Source: Ischnura elegans
Lineage: Eukaryota; Arthropoda; Insecta; Odonata; Coenagrionidae
Length of the DNA stretch: 64,000 nucleotides
Reading direction: 5' to 3'
Assembly: GCF_921293095.1 (NCBI RefSeq)
Contig: NC_060252.1
Span: forward strand, 8,928,001 to 8,992,000
This document shows positions 54,401-56,257 of this stretch, one piece after another. The notes below the pieces were generated by a model. That model had not been told where the DNA came from. It did not search any database and saw only the letters and a program-made list of their open reading frames with translations. Every line of letters starts with the position of its first letter. The stretch's first letter is position 1. The position numbers and the translations under genes are program-made.

Positions 54401-56107
54401 AGAGATGCAAGGGAGTGGGGTTGTGTGACACTCAGAATGCACGGGTTTTCTCTGATCAAGAGTAGTGTATGGCCACCATTTTGCTTGGCACCTATCAGCC
54501 TGGCAAGAACTGGGGGTGACACTTAACTTCCAGCCACCTCACATAGGTTAACATGTATAGCATAGAGATACTGAGTTTTATCTCTCTCTTTCAGCATACC
54601 TTTTGCTAAATGCCGACAACCGCAAAATGAAGAAAAATAGTAAATTTGCTGTAACATACTGACTGTCCACTAGAATAGAGAATGATGAATTTTTTTTATC
54701 ACTAATGACCGTAGGAATCCAAAATTGATTTTATGCCATTGGCTGAATGAATTTGAAGTCATTAAAACGATCAGAGTCATAGAGTGATGGCGAATAACTT
54801 AGGTACCAAAATTCATTTATATAAATTTAAGTTTTTCCTGGATATACACAATTACTTATACCACTTATTTTTTTAAAGTAATTGTGTATATCCAGGAAAA
54901 GCTTATAATGGAATACCACAAAGTAAACCAAGAGTTATTGAATTTTACGTAAATTTAATCTTCTAATGTTAACATTTTCCAAAATGTAAATAGTAAGTAC
55001 TCAAATTTACTCATTGTTTTCTGAGTACAAATTGAAGCTTAACAAAGTTTTCATCATTCTCATGCATTAACCTCATGAATTTTTCAATAAGTTTCATATT
55101 ATACCACTAGTTACTTTTTAAAATAGAAACAAATATTCAAATTGTACTTCAAATCATAGCTGTATCAGTGTCTAATTTTTGGTGCATAAATATCCATGAA
55201 AATAATGTGATTTTTTCAGTAGCATAAAACCATAATTGTGACCTTACCGAGGTATTTGTTGCTTATTTGCTCTTTTCATGCATATGTATCTACCTATCAG
55301 AAATATTACTCGACTTTCTATTTAAAAATGCATTTGATATATTTGAAATACAATCCCAGTGTGAGTAAATTCATTTTGTCATTATGTAAGAACTCATCAA
55401 ATCGAAGTCATTAAAATCTTACCCTACTTATGTCAGAGAAGTGGAACTACGATTATCCAAACCCAATGGCAAAAGCTACATTGTTCCCAGTTGAAGGGGA
55501 TAATACACTGTACACGAACTTCATAAAGAATTACTTTAATCCTTTTACTGCCAGCAGGCCAATATACATCAGCCTAACTTATTTTATTTCATAAATGCGG
55601 CCATCTCATAACCCATTTATGTTCCGAAGATCTAAATGTATCTTTAGCATTGGTAAAAATGTAATGCATTTAATAGAGTTTAAGTACTTCCAGTAATTTA
55701 AAATATTAAGTCTTGCAAATTCTGGAAAATAGCCTTGGCAGTCCTTGCATATCCTACCTGAAATGGGCTGGCAGTGGAAGGATTAATTAACACGGTTGAT
55801 TACTGGTAACAAATGACTCGCCCATATCTCAACAGTTCTGTGATTATCCGCGAATACTGAAACCGGTAATTTATTTTCACAAATGACAGATATGCCTGTG
55901 GTTTGGCTGTTACCTGAAGCAAATCGGGAACCTCCTGCATCAGGTGTCTACACCTGTCCTGTTTACAAAACATTAACCAGAGCTGGGACTTTGTCCACAA
56001 CCGGCCATTCAACAAATTATGTGGTAACCATTGAGATACCGACAGACAAGGACAATCGCCATTGGACTAAGAGAGGAGTCGCACTCATATGTGCCCTTGA
56101 TTACTAA
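3147..56107 (+). CDS. Dnah1: Axonemal dynein heavy chain, DNAH1-like (3' part of gene, 17 exons)
   Basis: Motor subunit of an axonemal inner-arm dynein, which uses ATP to slide microtubules in cilia and sperm flagella. CDS join seen: 3147-3475, 7024-7173, 7259-7419, 10214-10439, 17724-17919, 18123-18316, 24366-24520, 25923-26178, 28041-28151, 28971-29147, 36632-36883, 40608-40760, 42703-42974, 45279-45505, 50220-50401, 52824-52953, 55890-56107. All introns are GT-AG and all phases agree, giving 1128 residues and a stop at 56105-56107. In order: linker and AAA5 (about 1-290), a helical strut region (290-420), AAA6 (430-650) and the C-terminal domain (650-1128). The hallmarks [39 protein letters not shown] and [13 protein letters not shown] are present. 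No Walker A motif is expected in AAA5 or AAA6. The ending [11 protein letters not shown] and the FFFPQAF variant point to DNAH1 rather than DNAH3/7/12, from family memory rather than a search. The 5' two thirds lie outside the window. Family call 0.97, subfamily about 0.7. Confidence 0.93.
3476..4489 (+). other. Intron sequence, no recognisable element
   Basis: AT-rich intron. A C- and G-run-rich stretch at 3905-4030 looks like a degraded repeat. No conserved frame seen. Confidence 0.4.
4490..5510 (-). pseudogene. piggyBac-type transposase relic
   Basis: The minus strand reads, with frameshifts, [27 protein letters not shown] and [31 protein letters not shown], then [34 protein letters not shown] and [10 protein letters not shown]. 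This is the DDE core order of PGBD4-like transposases; the Asp of IDE is kept. Multiple stops and a missing N-terminus show it is dead. TTAA-flanked ends were not found. Confidence 0.8.
5511..6561 (+). other. Intron sequence, nothing recognised
   Basis: AT-rich intron between the piggyBac relic and a hAT MITE. No frame, hairpin or repeat pair that I could support. Confidence 0.4.
6570..6830. mobile_element. hAT MITE with perfect 8-base target duplication
   Basis: 261 bases with ends CAGTGGCGCCGACT and, inverted, CAGGGATGCCGACT. AATCAAAA occurs exactly on both sides (6562-6569 and 6831-6838). The CAGNG tips plus an 8-base duplication define the hAT superfamily. A related copy in reverse orientation lies near 63216-63371. 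Confidence 0.88.
7024..7173 (+). CDS. Dnah1: Dnah1-like exon, window exon 2 (AAA5)
   Basis: Fifty codons, phase 0 at both ends, from [15 protein letters not shown] to [20 protein letters not shown], the AAA5 core block found in all dynein heavy chains. The acceptor is CTAG and the donor GTTATG. Using the AAAG five bases downstream as acceptor would break the frame. Confidence 0.92.
7259..7419 (+). CDS. Dnah1: Dnah1-like exon, window exon 3 (AAA5)
   Basis: Reads [20 protein letters not shown] then [19 protein letters not shown], the AAA5 sheet-helix block. Only 85 bases of intron separate it from exon 2, against kilobases elsewhere. The exon ends two bases into a codon before GTAAGT. Confidence 0.92.
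7420..8063 (+). other. Intron with GC-rich insert at about 7600-7850
   Basis: A GC-rich island of about 250 bases sits in AT-rich intron. Both strands carry open frames of about 80 codons without recognisable homology; base composition alone explains them. It may be a repeat fragment of unknown type. Confidence 0.35.
8064..9275. repeat. Tandem repeat, two diverged units of about 592-620 bases
   Basis: Unit 1 (8064-8655) and unit 2 (8656-9275) share the order GTGGTTTCCTATT, ATTATTACTCCTGG, TTCGCGATT, AATTTTCAAGCG, TGACGTCATG, GGGCGCCAATCTGGCC and AATGGTGGGTAAC. They are clearly diverged, so old. TGACGTCA, a CREB/ATF-type palindrome, is retained in both. Confidence 0.85.
9280..9375. repeat. 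Short tandem repeat, about 46-base unit, two copies
   Basis: The unit AATGCCTTTC...GATGAAGG.AACTACCCTATTGCTAC occurs twice in a row, immediately right of the 592-base tandem pair. Confidence 0.7.
9376..10213 (+). other. Intron sequence, nothing recognised
   Basis: AT-rich intron leading to the exon 4 acceptor. No element or frame supported. Confidence 0.4.
10214..10439 (+). CDS. Dnah1: Dnah1-like exon, window exon 4 (end of AAA5, strut helix)
   Basis: The first base completes the split codon, then [20 protein letters not shown], a charged helical stretch ([22 protein letters not shown]) and the conserved [18 protein letters not shown]. It ends in phase 0 before GTAAGA. The charged helix corresponds to the AAA5-derived strut that supports the stalk. 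Confidence 0.93.
10898..11226. mobile_element. TTAA-flanked MITE (piggyBac-like), CACATTGCATACGG family
   Basis: 329 bases between TTAA at 10894-10897 and 11227-11230. The ends CACATTGCATACGG and, inverted, CACGTTGCGTACCG form a 14-base imperfect TIR. GAGAATTCTCGTCAT sits just inside and ATTCTCGTCATTTA repeats 50 bases on. No coding capacity. Confidence 0.75.
11231..12215 (+). other. Intron sequence, overlapping open frames not called
   Basis: Frames of about 90-108 codons on opposite strands at 11544-11966 overlap each other and match no family I know. They are read as chance. Confidence 0.35.
12216..12366. repeat. Long hairpin, 51-base arms
   Basis: 12216-12266 and 12316-12366 are reverse complements except for about two positions, with a 49-base loop. 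Weaker complementarity continues outward (AATAATGAAAG against CTTTCATTATT). It could be a small foldback element. Confidence 0.8.
13027..13082 (-). mobile_element. Penelope-like element terminal fragment, inverted
   Basis: On the minus strand it reads CCTGAAGATGACGCAGC, ATCGTAACTAGTGGTACC, ATGAAAATAAATTGG. The same block stands on the plus strand at 17521-17589, so the two form an inverted pair about 4.4 kb apart. PLEs carry such terminal blocks with hammerhead ribozyme cores. Confidence 0.6.
13190..14541 (+). pseudogene. Penelope-like element reverse transcriptase, degenerate
   Basis: Pieces in several frames: [50 protein letters not shown] (motif A Asp), [10 protein letters not shown] (the YVDD active site kept), [36 protein letters not shown] and [18 protein letters not shown]. 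The order fits Penelope RT. Stops at about 13763 and 14282, a poly-C run at 13608-13622 and frameshifts make it inactive. No GIY-YIG domain was recognised. Confidence 0.8.
14552..14660. repeat. TCGAAT-rich repeat fragment
   Basis: Repeated CTCGAAT/ATTCGA words (ACCTCGAATACTAGG, CGATATTCGAGTTCTCGAA, CATCTCGAATACCTCGAATT). It resembles the end of a dispersed arthropod repeat; the other end was not found. Confidence 0.4.
14661..16050 (+). other. Intron sequence, nothing recognised
   Basis: Contains a poly-C run near 15095 and short frames without homology. No element boundaries seen. Confidence 0.35.
16051..17345 (+). pseudogene. Non-LTR retrotransposon (CR1/Jockey-type) reverse transcriptase remnant
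   Basis: Reads [25 protein letters not shown]-type [51 protein letters not shown] and [15 protein letters not shown], then after a break [35 protein letters not shown]. This is the RT palm and thumb of a LINE. The catalytic FADD is replaced by FAGN, so it is dead. It ends near a GTAGATGTAGATG tail at 17333-17345. Confidence 0.85.
16639..16807. repeat. 71-base inverted repeat inside the LINE
   Basis: 16639-16709 and 16737-16807 are near-perfect reverse complements around a 27-base spacer. The left arm is the coding sequence [20 protein letters not shown], so the right arm is an inverted copy of LINE coding sequence. Confidence 0.9.
17497..17590 (+). mobile_element. Penelope-like terminal fragment with hammerhead-like core
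   Basis: Contains CCTGAAGATGACACGG, CATCGTAACTAGTAGTACC and ATGAAAATAAACTGGTGG. CTGAAGA is the first hammerhead core; the second core is GTAA where the consensus is GAAA. It ends about 135 bases before exon 5. Confidence 0.55.
17724..17919 (+). CDS. Dnah1: Dnah1-like exon, window exon 5 (strut region)
   Basis: Reads [20 protein letters not shown], then [23 protein letters not shown], the very conserved dynein block before AAA6. A 7.3 kb intron packed with retroelement debris lies upstream. The exon ends one base into a codon before GTATAT. Confidence 0.93.
18123..18316 (+). CDS. Dnah1: Dnah1-like exon, window exon 6
   Basis: Two bases complete the split Glu codon, then [20 protein letters not shown] and [20 protein letters not shown], a dynein signature block. 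The intron before it is 203 bases. It ends GIPSE in phase 0 before GTTAGA. Confidence 0.93.
18317..18986 (+). other. Intron sequence before the mariner
   Basis: AT-rich. A small inverted pair of GAACATGAAGGCTATGAG-like words and GCCTTCAT lies near 18843-18915. Nothing else recognised. Confidence 0.35.
19087..19586 (-). pseudogene. mariner transposase remnant
   Basis: The minus strand reads [47 protein letters not shown], then past a poly-G frameshift [15 protein letters not shown] (first catalytic Asp in the DEAW context), then jumps to [20 protein letters not shown] and [22 protein letters not shown]. The centre with the other catalytic residues is deleted, so it cannot be active. Confidence 0.88.
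20295..20540 (-). pseudogene. Transposon-borne open frame fragment, unidentified
   Basis: An 81-codon minus-strand frame ([20 protein letters not shown] ..., [19 protein letters not shown]). The KCVLLPYK...P-type ending resembles uncharacterised proteins encoded by arthropod DNA transposons, from memory only. It has lost any start context and is treated as a relic. Confidence 0.35.
20586..21795. repeat. 605-base tandem duplication, nearly identical
   Basis: 20586-21190 and 21191-21795 match base for base on reading, with one difference noted (TGTGTAGTTG against TGTGCAGTTG). The unit ends inside the left end of the TTAA element at 21745, so copy 1 carries only the first 50 or so bases of that element. 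Confidence 0.92.
21745..22526. mobile_element. TTAA-flanked element (piggyBac-like), CCCTTTCGCGCC subfamily
   Basis: 782 bases between TTAA at 21741-21744 and 22527-22530. The ends are CCCTTTCGCGCCGAA and, inverted, CCCTTTCGCGCCGGA. GC-rich ends with repeated CCGCACCTGTGCGGC-like palindromes flank an AT-rich centre. It shares internal blocks with the elements at 45770 and 51010. No transposase. Confidence 0.82.
23290..23530 (-). pseudogene. LINE reverse transcriptase C-terminal fragment
   Basis: The minus strand reads [66 protein letters not shown], the conserved thumb and connection region of Jockey/RTE-like LINEs. No other RT motifs lie next to it. Confidence 0.8.
23531..24365 (+). other. 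Intron sequence before exon 7
   Basis: Minus-strand frames of 93 and 68 codons (23683-24151) show no recognisable family. They might be further LINE debris, but I cannot support it. Confidence 0.3.
24366..24520 (+). CDS. Dnah1: Dnah1-like exon, window exon 7
   Basis: Reads [20 protein letters not shown] and ends IFDSADPHR with a split Arg codon before GTTAGT. NPAxDWLSxRSW and FDSxxPHR are conserved dynein landmarks just before AAA6. The preceding intron (18317-24365) holds the nested mariner complex. Confidence 0.92.
24960..25191. mobile_element. tRNA-derived SINE, inverted dimer with 16-base duplication
   Basis: Left half (minus): A box TGGCTAAAGCAC and B box GGTTCGAATCC. Right half (plus): CGTAAAGCAC and GGTTTGAATCC, followed by a tail with ATTTTTCGCACAATTTGTAC. 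The two tRNA heads meet near 25046. AAATGAGAAGCCATAA occurs exactly on both sides (24944-24959, 25192-25207), so the pair entered as one retroposed unit. Confidence 0.88.
25208..25922 (+). other. Intron sequence, nothing recognised
   Basis: AT-rich intron with short frames; pyrimidine tract and CAG acceptor for exon 8 at the end. Confidence 0.4.
25923..26178 (+). CDS. Dnah1: Dnah1-like exon, window exon 8 (AAA6 start)
   Basis: Reads [28 protein letters not shown], then [20 protein letters not shown]. The LSxGxDP motif marks the start of AAA6; Thr replaces the usual Pro of LSPGADP. It ends in phase 0 before GTGTGT. Confidence 0.92.
26290..27889. mobile_element. TIR element, GGGGGCATCCATTA ends
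   Basis: The ends GGGGGCATCCATTAATTA and, inverted, GGGGGCATCTATTACTGA both continue into TGAGGC and a G- or C-rich tract. About 1.6 kb. This TIR resembles widespread arthropod elements whose superfamily I cannot name with certainty. No transposase recognised; duplication unclear because of G runs. Confidence 0.6.
28041..28151 (+). CDS. Dnah1: Dnah1-like exon, window exon 9 (AAA6)
   Basis: Thirty-seven codons, [20 protein letters not shown] to SGFWVFFQ, in phase 0 at both ends. SLGQGQGP is a dynein AAA6 hallmark. The initial ATG is internal to the protein and is not a start codon. Confidence 0.94.
28152..28970 (+). other. Intron sequence, nothing recognised
   Basis: AT-rich intron between exons 9 and 10. 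No element supported. Confidence 0.4.
28971..29147 (+). CDS. Dnah1: Dnah1-like exon, window exon 10 (AAA6)
   Basis: Fifty-nine codons, [20 protein letters not shown], then [20 protein letters not shown] and EPPRGIK. NCHLAxSWMP and FRxWLTSxPSxxFPxxILQN are diagnostic of dynein AAA6. Both ends are in phase 0. Confidence 0.95.
29395..29690 (-). repeat. GC-rich dispersed repeat, copy 1 (reverse)
   Basis: On the minus strand it carries TTCCTCATAGGAAAAT, then CCCTCCCTTCC, CTGGAGGCGTCGTCGGGCTC and CCTTCCCCT. The same order occurs at 41330-41640 and 51960-52290 on the plus strand. An open minus frame (29397-29627) is a product of composition. Confidence 0.7.
29691..30235 (+). other. Intron sequence, nothing recognised
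   Basis: AT-rich intron between repeat copy 1 and the pogo-like element. Confidence 0.4.
30236..31204. mobile_element. pogo-like (Tc1/mariner) non-autonomous element
   Basis: 969 bases between TA dinucleotides (30234-30235, 31205-31206). The left end CAGTAGATTCTCGTTAAT is repeated inverted on the right as AATAGACTCTCATTATTA. Many CGTTATTACGAA words stand near the left end. No DDE domain recognised. Confidence 0.78.
31207..32149 (+). other. Intron sequence with GGA-rich tract
   Basis: A purine-rich GAGGAGGAGGAGGAGAG tract lies near 31873-31890. TGTTGTGACATAATAAACG on the minus strand at about 31954-31972 could be an LTR tip, but no matching end or duplication was found. Confidence 0.35.
32158..32477. 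mobile_element. hAT MITE with perfect 8-base target duplication
   Basis: 320 bases. The ends CAGTGTCGCAGT and, inverted, CAGGGGCACAGC are flanked by GGTTTGAG on both sides (32150-32157, 32478-32485). G and C runs lie inside each end. No coding capacity. Confidence 0.85.
32486..33525 (+). other. Intron sequence, nothing firm
   Basis: ACATCTACATCTAGGG near 33508 resembles an inverted LINE tail, but no RT motif was seen beside it. Otherwise AT-rich intron. Confidence 0.35.
33526..34473 (+). mobile_element. mariner element, internally deleted
   Basis: The ends ACAAGGTGTGATCAAAAG and, inverted, ACAAGGTGTGATCAAAAC are about 950 bases apart. Pieces of transposase read [32 protein letters not shown] at the left, then [20 protein letters not shown] and [28 protein letters not shown] at the right. 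The central catalytic part is gone and stops are present. Confidence 0.88.
34549..34740. mobile_element. Possible TTAA-element end with repeated CAATTGATGTG
   Basis: TTAA then CACATTCAGGGTGGAG. GAGCACGTCAATTGATGTGG and GAGCATGTCAATTGATGTGC repeat 52 bases apart. It resembles the CACATTGC family at 10898, but no right end was found. Confidence 0.35.
34834..34865. repeat. Perfect 32-base palindrome
   Basis: AATTTTTACAAAAAAA followed directly by its reverse complement, with no spacer. Confidence 0.9.
35283..36550 (+). mobile_element. Probable solo LTR (about 1.27 kb)
   Basis: It starts TGTAACGGTTCGAACC and ends CACTGCTGCA, with GATAC before and AATAC after (4 of 5 bases match). Inside, in plus orientation, are a GA microsatellite (36199-36218), TTATATAA at 36239-36246 and AATAAA at 36417-36422, the order expected of U3-R-U5. 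No internal retroviral domains beside it. Family not established. Confidence 0.6.
36632..36883 (+). CDS. Dnah1: Dnah1-like exon, window exon 11 (start of C-terminal domain)
   Basis: Eighty-four codons, [20 protein letters not shown], then [20 protein letters not shown] and [12 protein letters not shown]. The motif [15 protein letters not shown] is universal in dynein heavy chains. It follows a 7.5 kb intron and lies 81 bases after a probable solo LTR. Confidence 0.95.
36884..38329 (+). other. Intron sequence, nothing recognised
   Basis: AT-rich intron after exon 11. No element supported. Confidence 0.4.
38330..38475. repeat. Degenerate minisatellite, about 17-19-base unit
   Basis: About eight units of the form AAATGAAyrsCC..GGGGA, for example AAATGAACAGCCTTC, AAATGGCCTCCGC, AATGAATGCCGTGGGG, AAATGAACGCCCAGGGG. 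Confidence 0.65.
38788..39762. mobile_element. PIF/Harbinger-like MITE with TTA duplication
   Basis: 975 bases. The ends GGGTGCGGTCCGTTGAATGC and, inverted, GGGTGCGGTCCAATATACGC are each flanked by TTA (38785-38787, 39763-39765). Subterminal CTACC and CTCCGGAGCAC words recur on both sides. No transposase frame recognised. Confidence 0.8.
39766..40607 (+). other. Intron sequence, nothing recognised
   Basis: AT-rich; ends in a T-rich tract and TTAG acceptor for exon 12. Confidence 0.4.
40608..40760 (+). CDS. Dnah1: Dnah1-like exon, window exon 12 (C-terminal domain)
   Basis: Fifty-one codons with [20 protein letters not shown], then [20 protein letters not shown] ending HQ. [13 protein letters not shown] is a conserved dynein motif. 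Both ends are in phase 0; the donor is GTATAA. Confidence 0.94.
41090..41640 (+). repeat. GC-rich dispersed repeat, copies 2 and 3 in tandem
   Basis: Two diverged units about 330 bases apart. CTTTTTCTTTCCCCTCTTAA and CTTTTCCTTCCCCTCCAAAC are each followed by CTGAGTCC, CCTGGTGGTTGTA and CATTGCTGGGTTT-like words. TTCCTCATAGGGAAATAA links them. Same family as 29395 and 51955. Confidence 0.7.
42109..42197. repeat. Hairpin, about 30-base arms
   Basis: ATGAGATTTTAAGAATTC (42124-42141) and GAATTCTTAAAATCTCAT (42168-42185) are perfect complements around 26 bases. Imperfect pairing extends outward to about 42109 and 42197. Confidence 0.8.
42703..42974 (+). CDS. Dnah1: Dnah1-like exon, window exon 13 (C-terminal domain)
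   Basis: Begins [20 protein letters not shown], continues [20 protein letters not shown] and ends LPLYQIMEK with a split Lys codon before GTATGC. The segment aligns by eye with the DNAH1 C-terminal domain (LHxNAxIxxAQxET). Confidence 0.92.
42975..44030 (+). other. Intron sequence, partial repeat at 43130-43210
   Basis: AAGTAGCCAAGGGGCC and TTTAGCCCCTCCC resemble the GC-rich tips of hAT MITEs elsewhere in the window, but no full ends were found. Confidence 0.35.
44031..44375. repeat. Tandem repeat, about 125-base unit, three diverged copies
   Basis: TTTTTCAAACtGAATCGATT, ATTTGGGATTAGACTAATTA and TATATTATGCCGAAGGGC recur in the same order at about 44018, 44196 and 44262. Confidence 0.75.
44390..45278 (+). 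other. Intron sequence, nothing recognised
   Basis: Includes a G run near 44430 and AT-rich sequence. No supported element. Confidence 0.4.
45279..45505 (+). CDS. Dnah1: Dnah1-like exon, window exon 14 (C-terminal domain)
   Basis: One base completes Lys, then [40 protein letters not shown] and [12 protein letters not shown]. VLVQEVxRxNRL and [11 protein letters not shown] are dynein C-terminal hallmarks. It ends one base into a Gly codon before GTACGT. Confidence 0.94.
45770..46602. mobile_element. TTAA-flanked element, CCCTTTCGAGACC subfamily, copy A
   Basis: 833 bases between TTAA at 45766-45769 and 46603-46606. The left end is CCCTTTCGAGACCGCGG; the right end inverted is CCTTTTCCCTACCG next to ACACGTATATATACGTGT palindromes. 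The element at 51010-51857 is the same family in reverse. Confidence 0.8.
46874..48895. mobile_element. Harbinger-like TIR element with ACCGACGATCGTCGGT palindromes
   Basis: 2022 bases. TIRs of about 45 bases start GGGCGGAATTCTGTACAC at both ends and continue into TACCGACGATCGTCGGTGTC. CTG flanks both sides (46871-46873, 48896-48898), a 3-base duplication. CGTCGGT/ACCGACG words recur at least fifteen times near the ends. Frames of 60-110 codons inside show no transposase motif. Confidence 0.82.
49019..49635 (+). other. Intron sequence, nothing recognised
   Basis: AT-rich intron between the pogo-like element and the next MITE. Confidence 0.4.
49636..50017. mobile_element. TIR MITE, CACATGGGCCCAGTTTAC ends
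   Basis: The left end CACATGGGCCCAGTTTAC then GGTCTGGAAAATATCTCT; the right end inverted carries the same words. About 382 bases, ending some 200 bases before exon 15. Duplication uncertain because the flanks are A- and T-rich. Confidence 0.7.
50220..50401 (+). CDS. Dnah1: Dnah1-like exon, window exon 15 (C-terminal domain)
   Basis: Completes the Gly codon, then [20 protein letters not shown] and [19 protein letters not shown]. The FFFPQAF version is the main reason for preferring DNAH1 over DNAH3/7/12. A related stretch of about 105 bases lies in the introns on both sides of this exon (about 49724-49825 and 50450-50560). Confidence 0.94.
50402..51009 (+). other. Intron sequence with second copy of a 105-base repeat
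   Basis: ACCACCCTGCCATGGCCTAA near 50521-50540 matches AACAACCCTGCCATGGCCTAA near 49788-49806, each preceded by CCAAAGAT(T)AAAAAAAT and TATTTATT. The direct repeats bracket exon 15. Confidence 0.6.
51010..51857. mobile_element. TTAA-flanked element, CCCTTTCGAGAC subfamily, copy B (reverse)
   Basis: 848 bases between TTAA at 51006-51009 and 51858-51861. It starts CCTTTTCCCTACTAAAG and ends, inverted, CCCTTTCGAGACGGTGAA. The internal blocks ACCCCTCTAAGCGGTAAG and CAGGACCCAACACTGC are the reverse of those in copy A. A (CA)n run lies at 51813-51828. Confidence 0.82.
51955..52300 (+). repeat. GC-rich dispersed repeat, copy 4
   Basis: TTTCCTCCCAGGGAAATC, GAGTAGAAACAGCAAAGCA, CCCTCCCTTCCATCCCTAT and GGAGGCGTCGTCAGGCTCCC repeat the layout of 29395 (reverse) and 41330. 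Frames of 84 and 104 codons here are composition-driven. Confidence 0.7.
52301..52823 (+). other. Intron sequence before exon 16
   Basis: TTGACTGAGATTCGGGCTTGAA near 52710-52731 resembles a decayed SINE B-box region like the one at 24992, but no A box was found. Otherwise nothing. Confidence 0.3.
52824..52953 (+). CDS. Dnah1: Dnah1-like exon, window exon 16 (C-terminal domain)
   Basis: Reads [26 protein letters not shown] and SHPKELYT, then one base of a split Asp codon before GTGAAA. YGxFLEGARW and PKELYT are conserved dynein motifs. An open frame runs past the donor to 53090, but only the spliced form continues the family sequence. Confidence 0.93.
52954..54832 (+). other. Intron sequence, nothing recognised
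   Basis: Several frames of 75-90 codons on both strands without homology. CGAGGTCCTC and ACCAGAAACC words recur, but no bounded element is supported. Confidence 0.35.
54833..54900. repeat. Perfect hairpin, 25-base arms, 18-base loop
   Basis: TTTTCCTGGATATACACAAT TACTT (54833-54857) and its exact complement (54876-54900). The size and loop are in the range of a small foldback or pre-miRNA-like stem. Confidence 0.88.
54901..55535 (+). other. Intron sequence, nothing recognised
   Basis: AT-rich intron between the hairpin and the TTAA MITE. Confidence 0.4.
55540..55782. mobile_element. TTAA-flanked MITE, TCCTTTTACTGCCAGC family
   Basis: 243 bases between TTAA at 55536-55539 and 55783-55786. 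The ends TCCTTTTACTGCCAGC and, inverted, TCCTTCCACTGCCAGC form a 16-base TIR with two mismatches. It ends about 107 bases before the last dynein exon. Confidence 0.82.
55890..56107 (+). CDS. Dnah1: Dnah1-like last exon
   Basis: Completes Asp, then [40 protein letters not shown] and the C-terminus [11 protein letters not shown] followed by TAA (56105-56107). [18 protein letters not shown] and HWxKRGVAL close nearly all axonemal dyneins. A poly(A) signal follows 58 bases after the stop. Confidence 0.95.
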
Positions 56108-56165
56108 TTGTTATTTTTAATCAGCGTATTATTAATGGTAACTGATTGTGTTGCAAATGATGAAA

Positions 56166-56171
56166 AATAAA
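56166..56171 (+). terminator. Poly(A) signal of the Dnah1-like gene
   Basis: AATAAA lies 58 bases after the dynein stop. Cleavage would be expected 10-30 bases further on, which is inside the opposing SLIMP 3' end. Confidence 0.7.
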
Positions 56172-56192
56172 AGAAGGTTACAGAGGCTTGTG

Positions 56193-56198
56193 TTTATT
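56193..56198 (-). terminator. Poly(A) signal of SLIMP
   Basis: TTTATT on the + strand reads AATAAA on the minus strand, 59 bases past the SLIMP stop. It starts 22 bases from the opposing dynein signal, so the two 3' UTRs probably overlap by tens of bases. Confidence 0.65.
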
Positions 56199-56257
56199 TG
56201 CAACAAACATAGCATGACACACTCATTTTTTTGTGGTATATATTTTTTAAATAGCAA

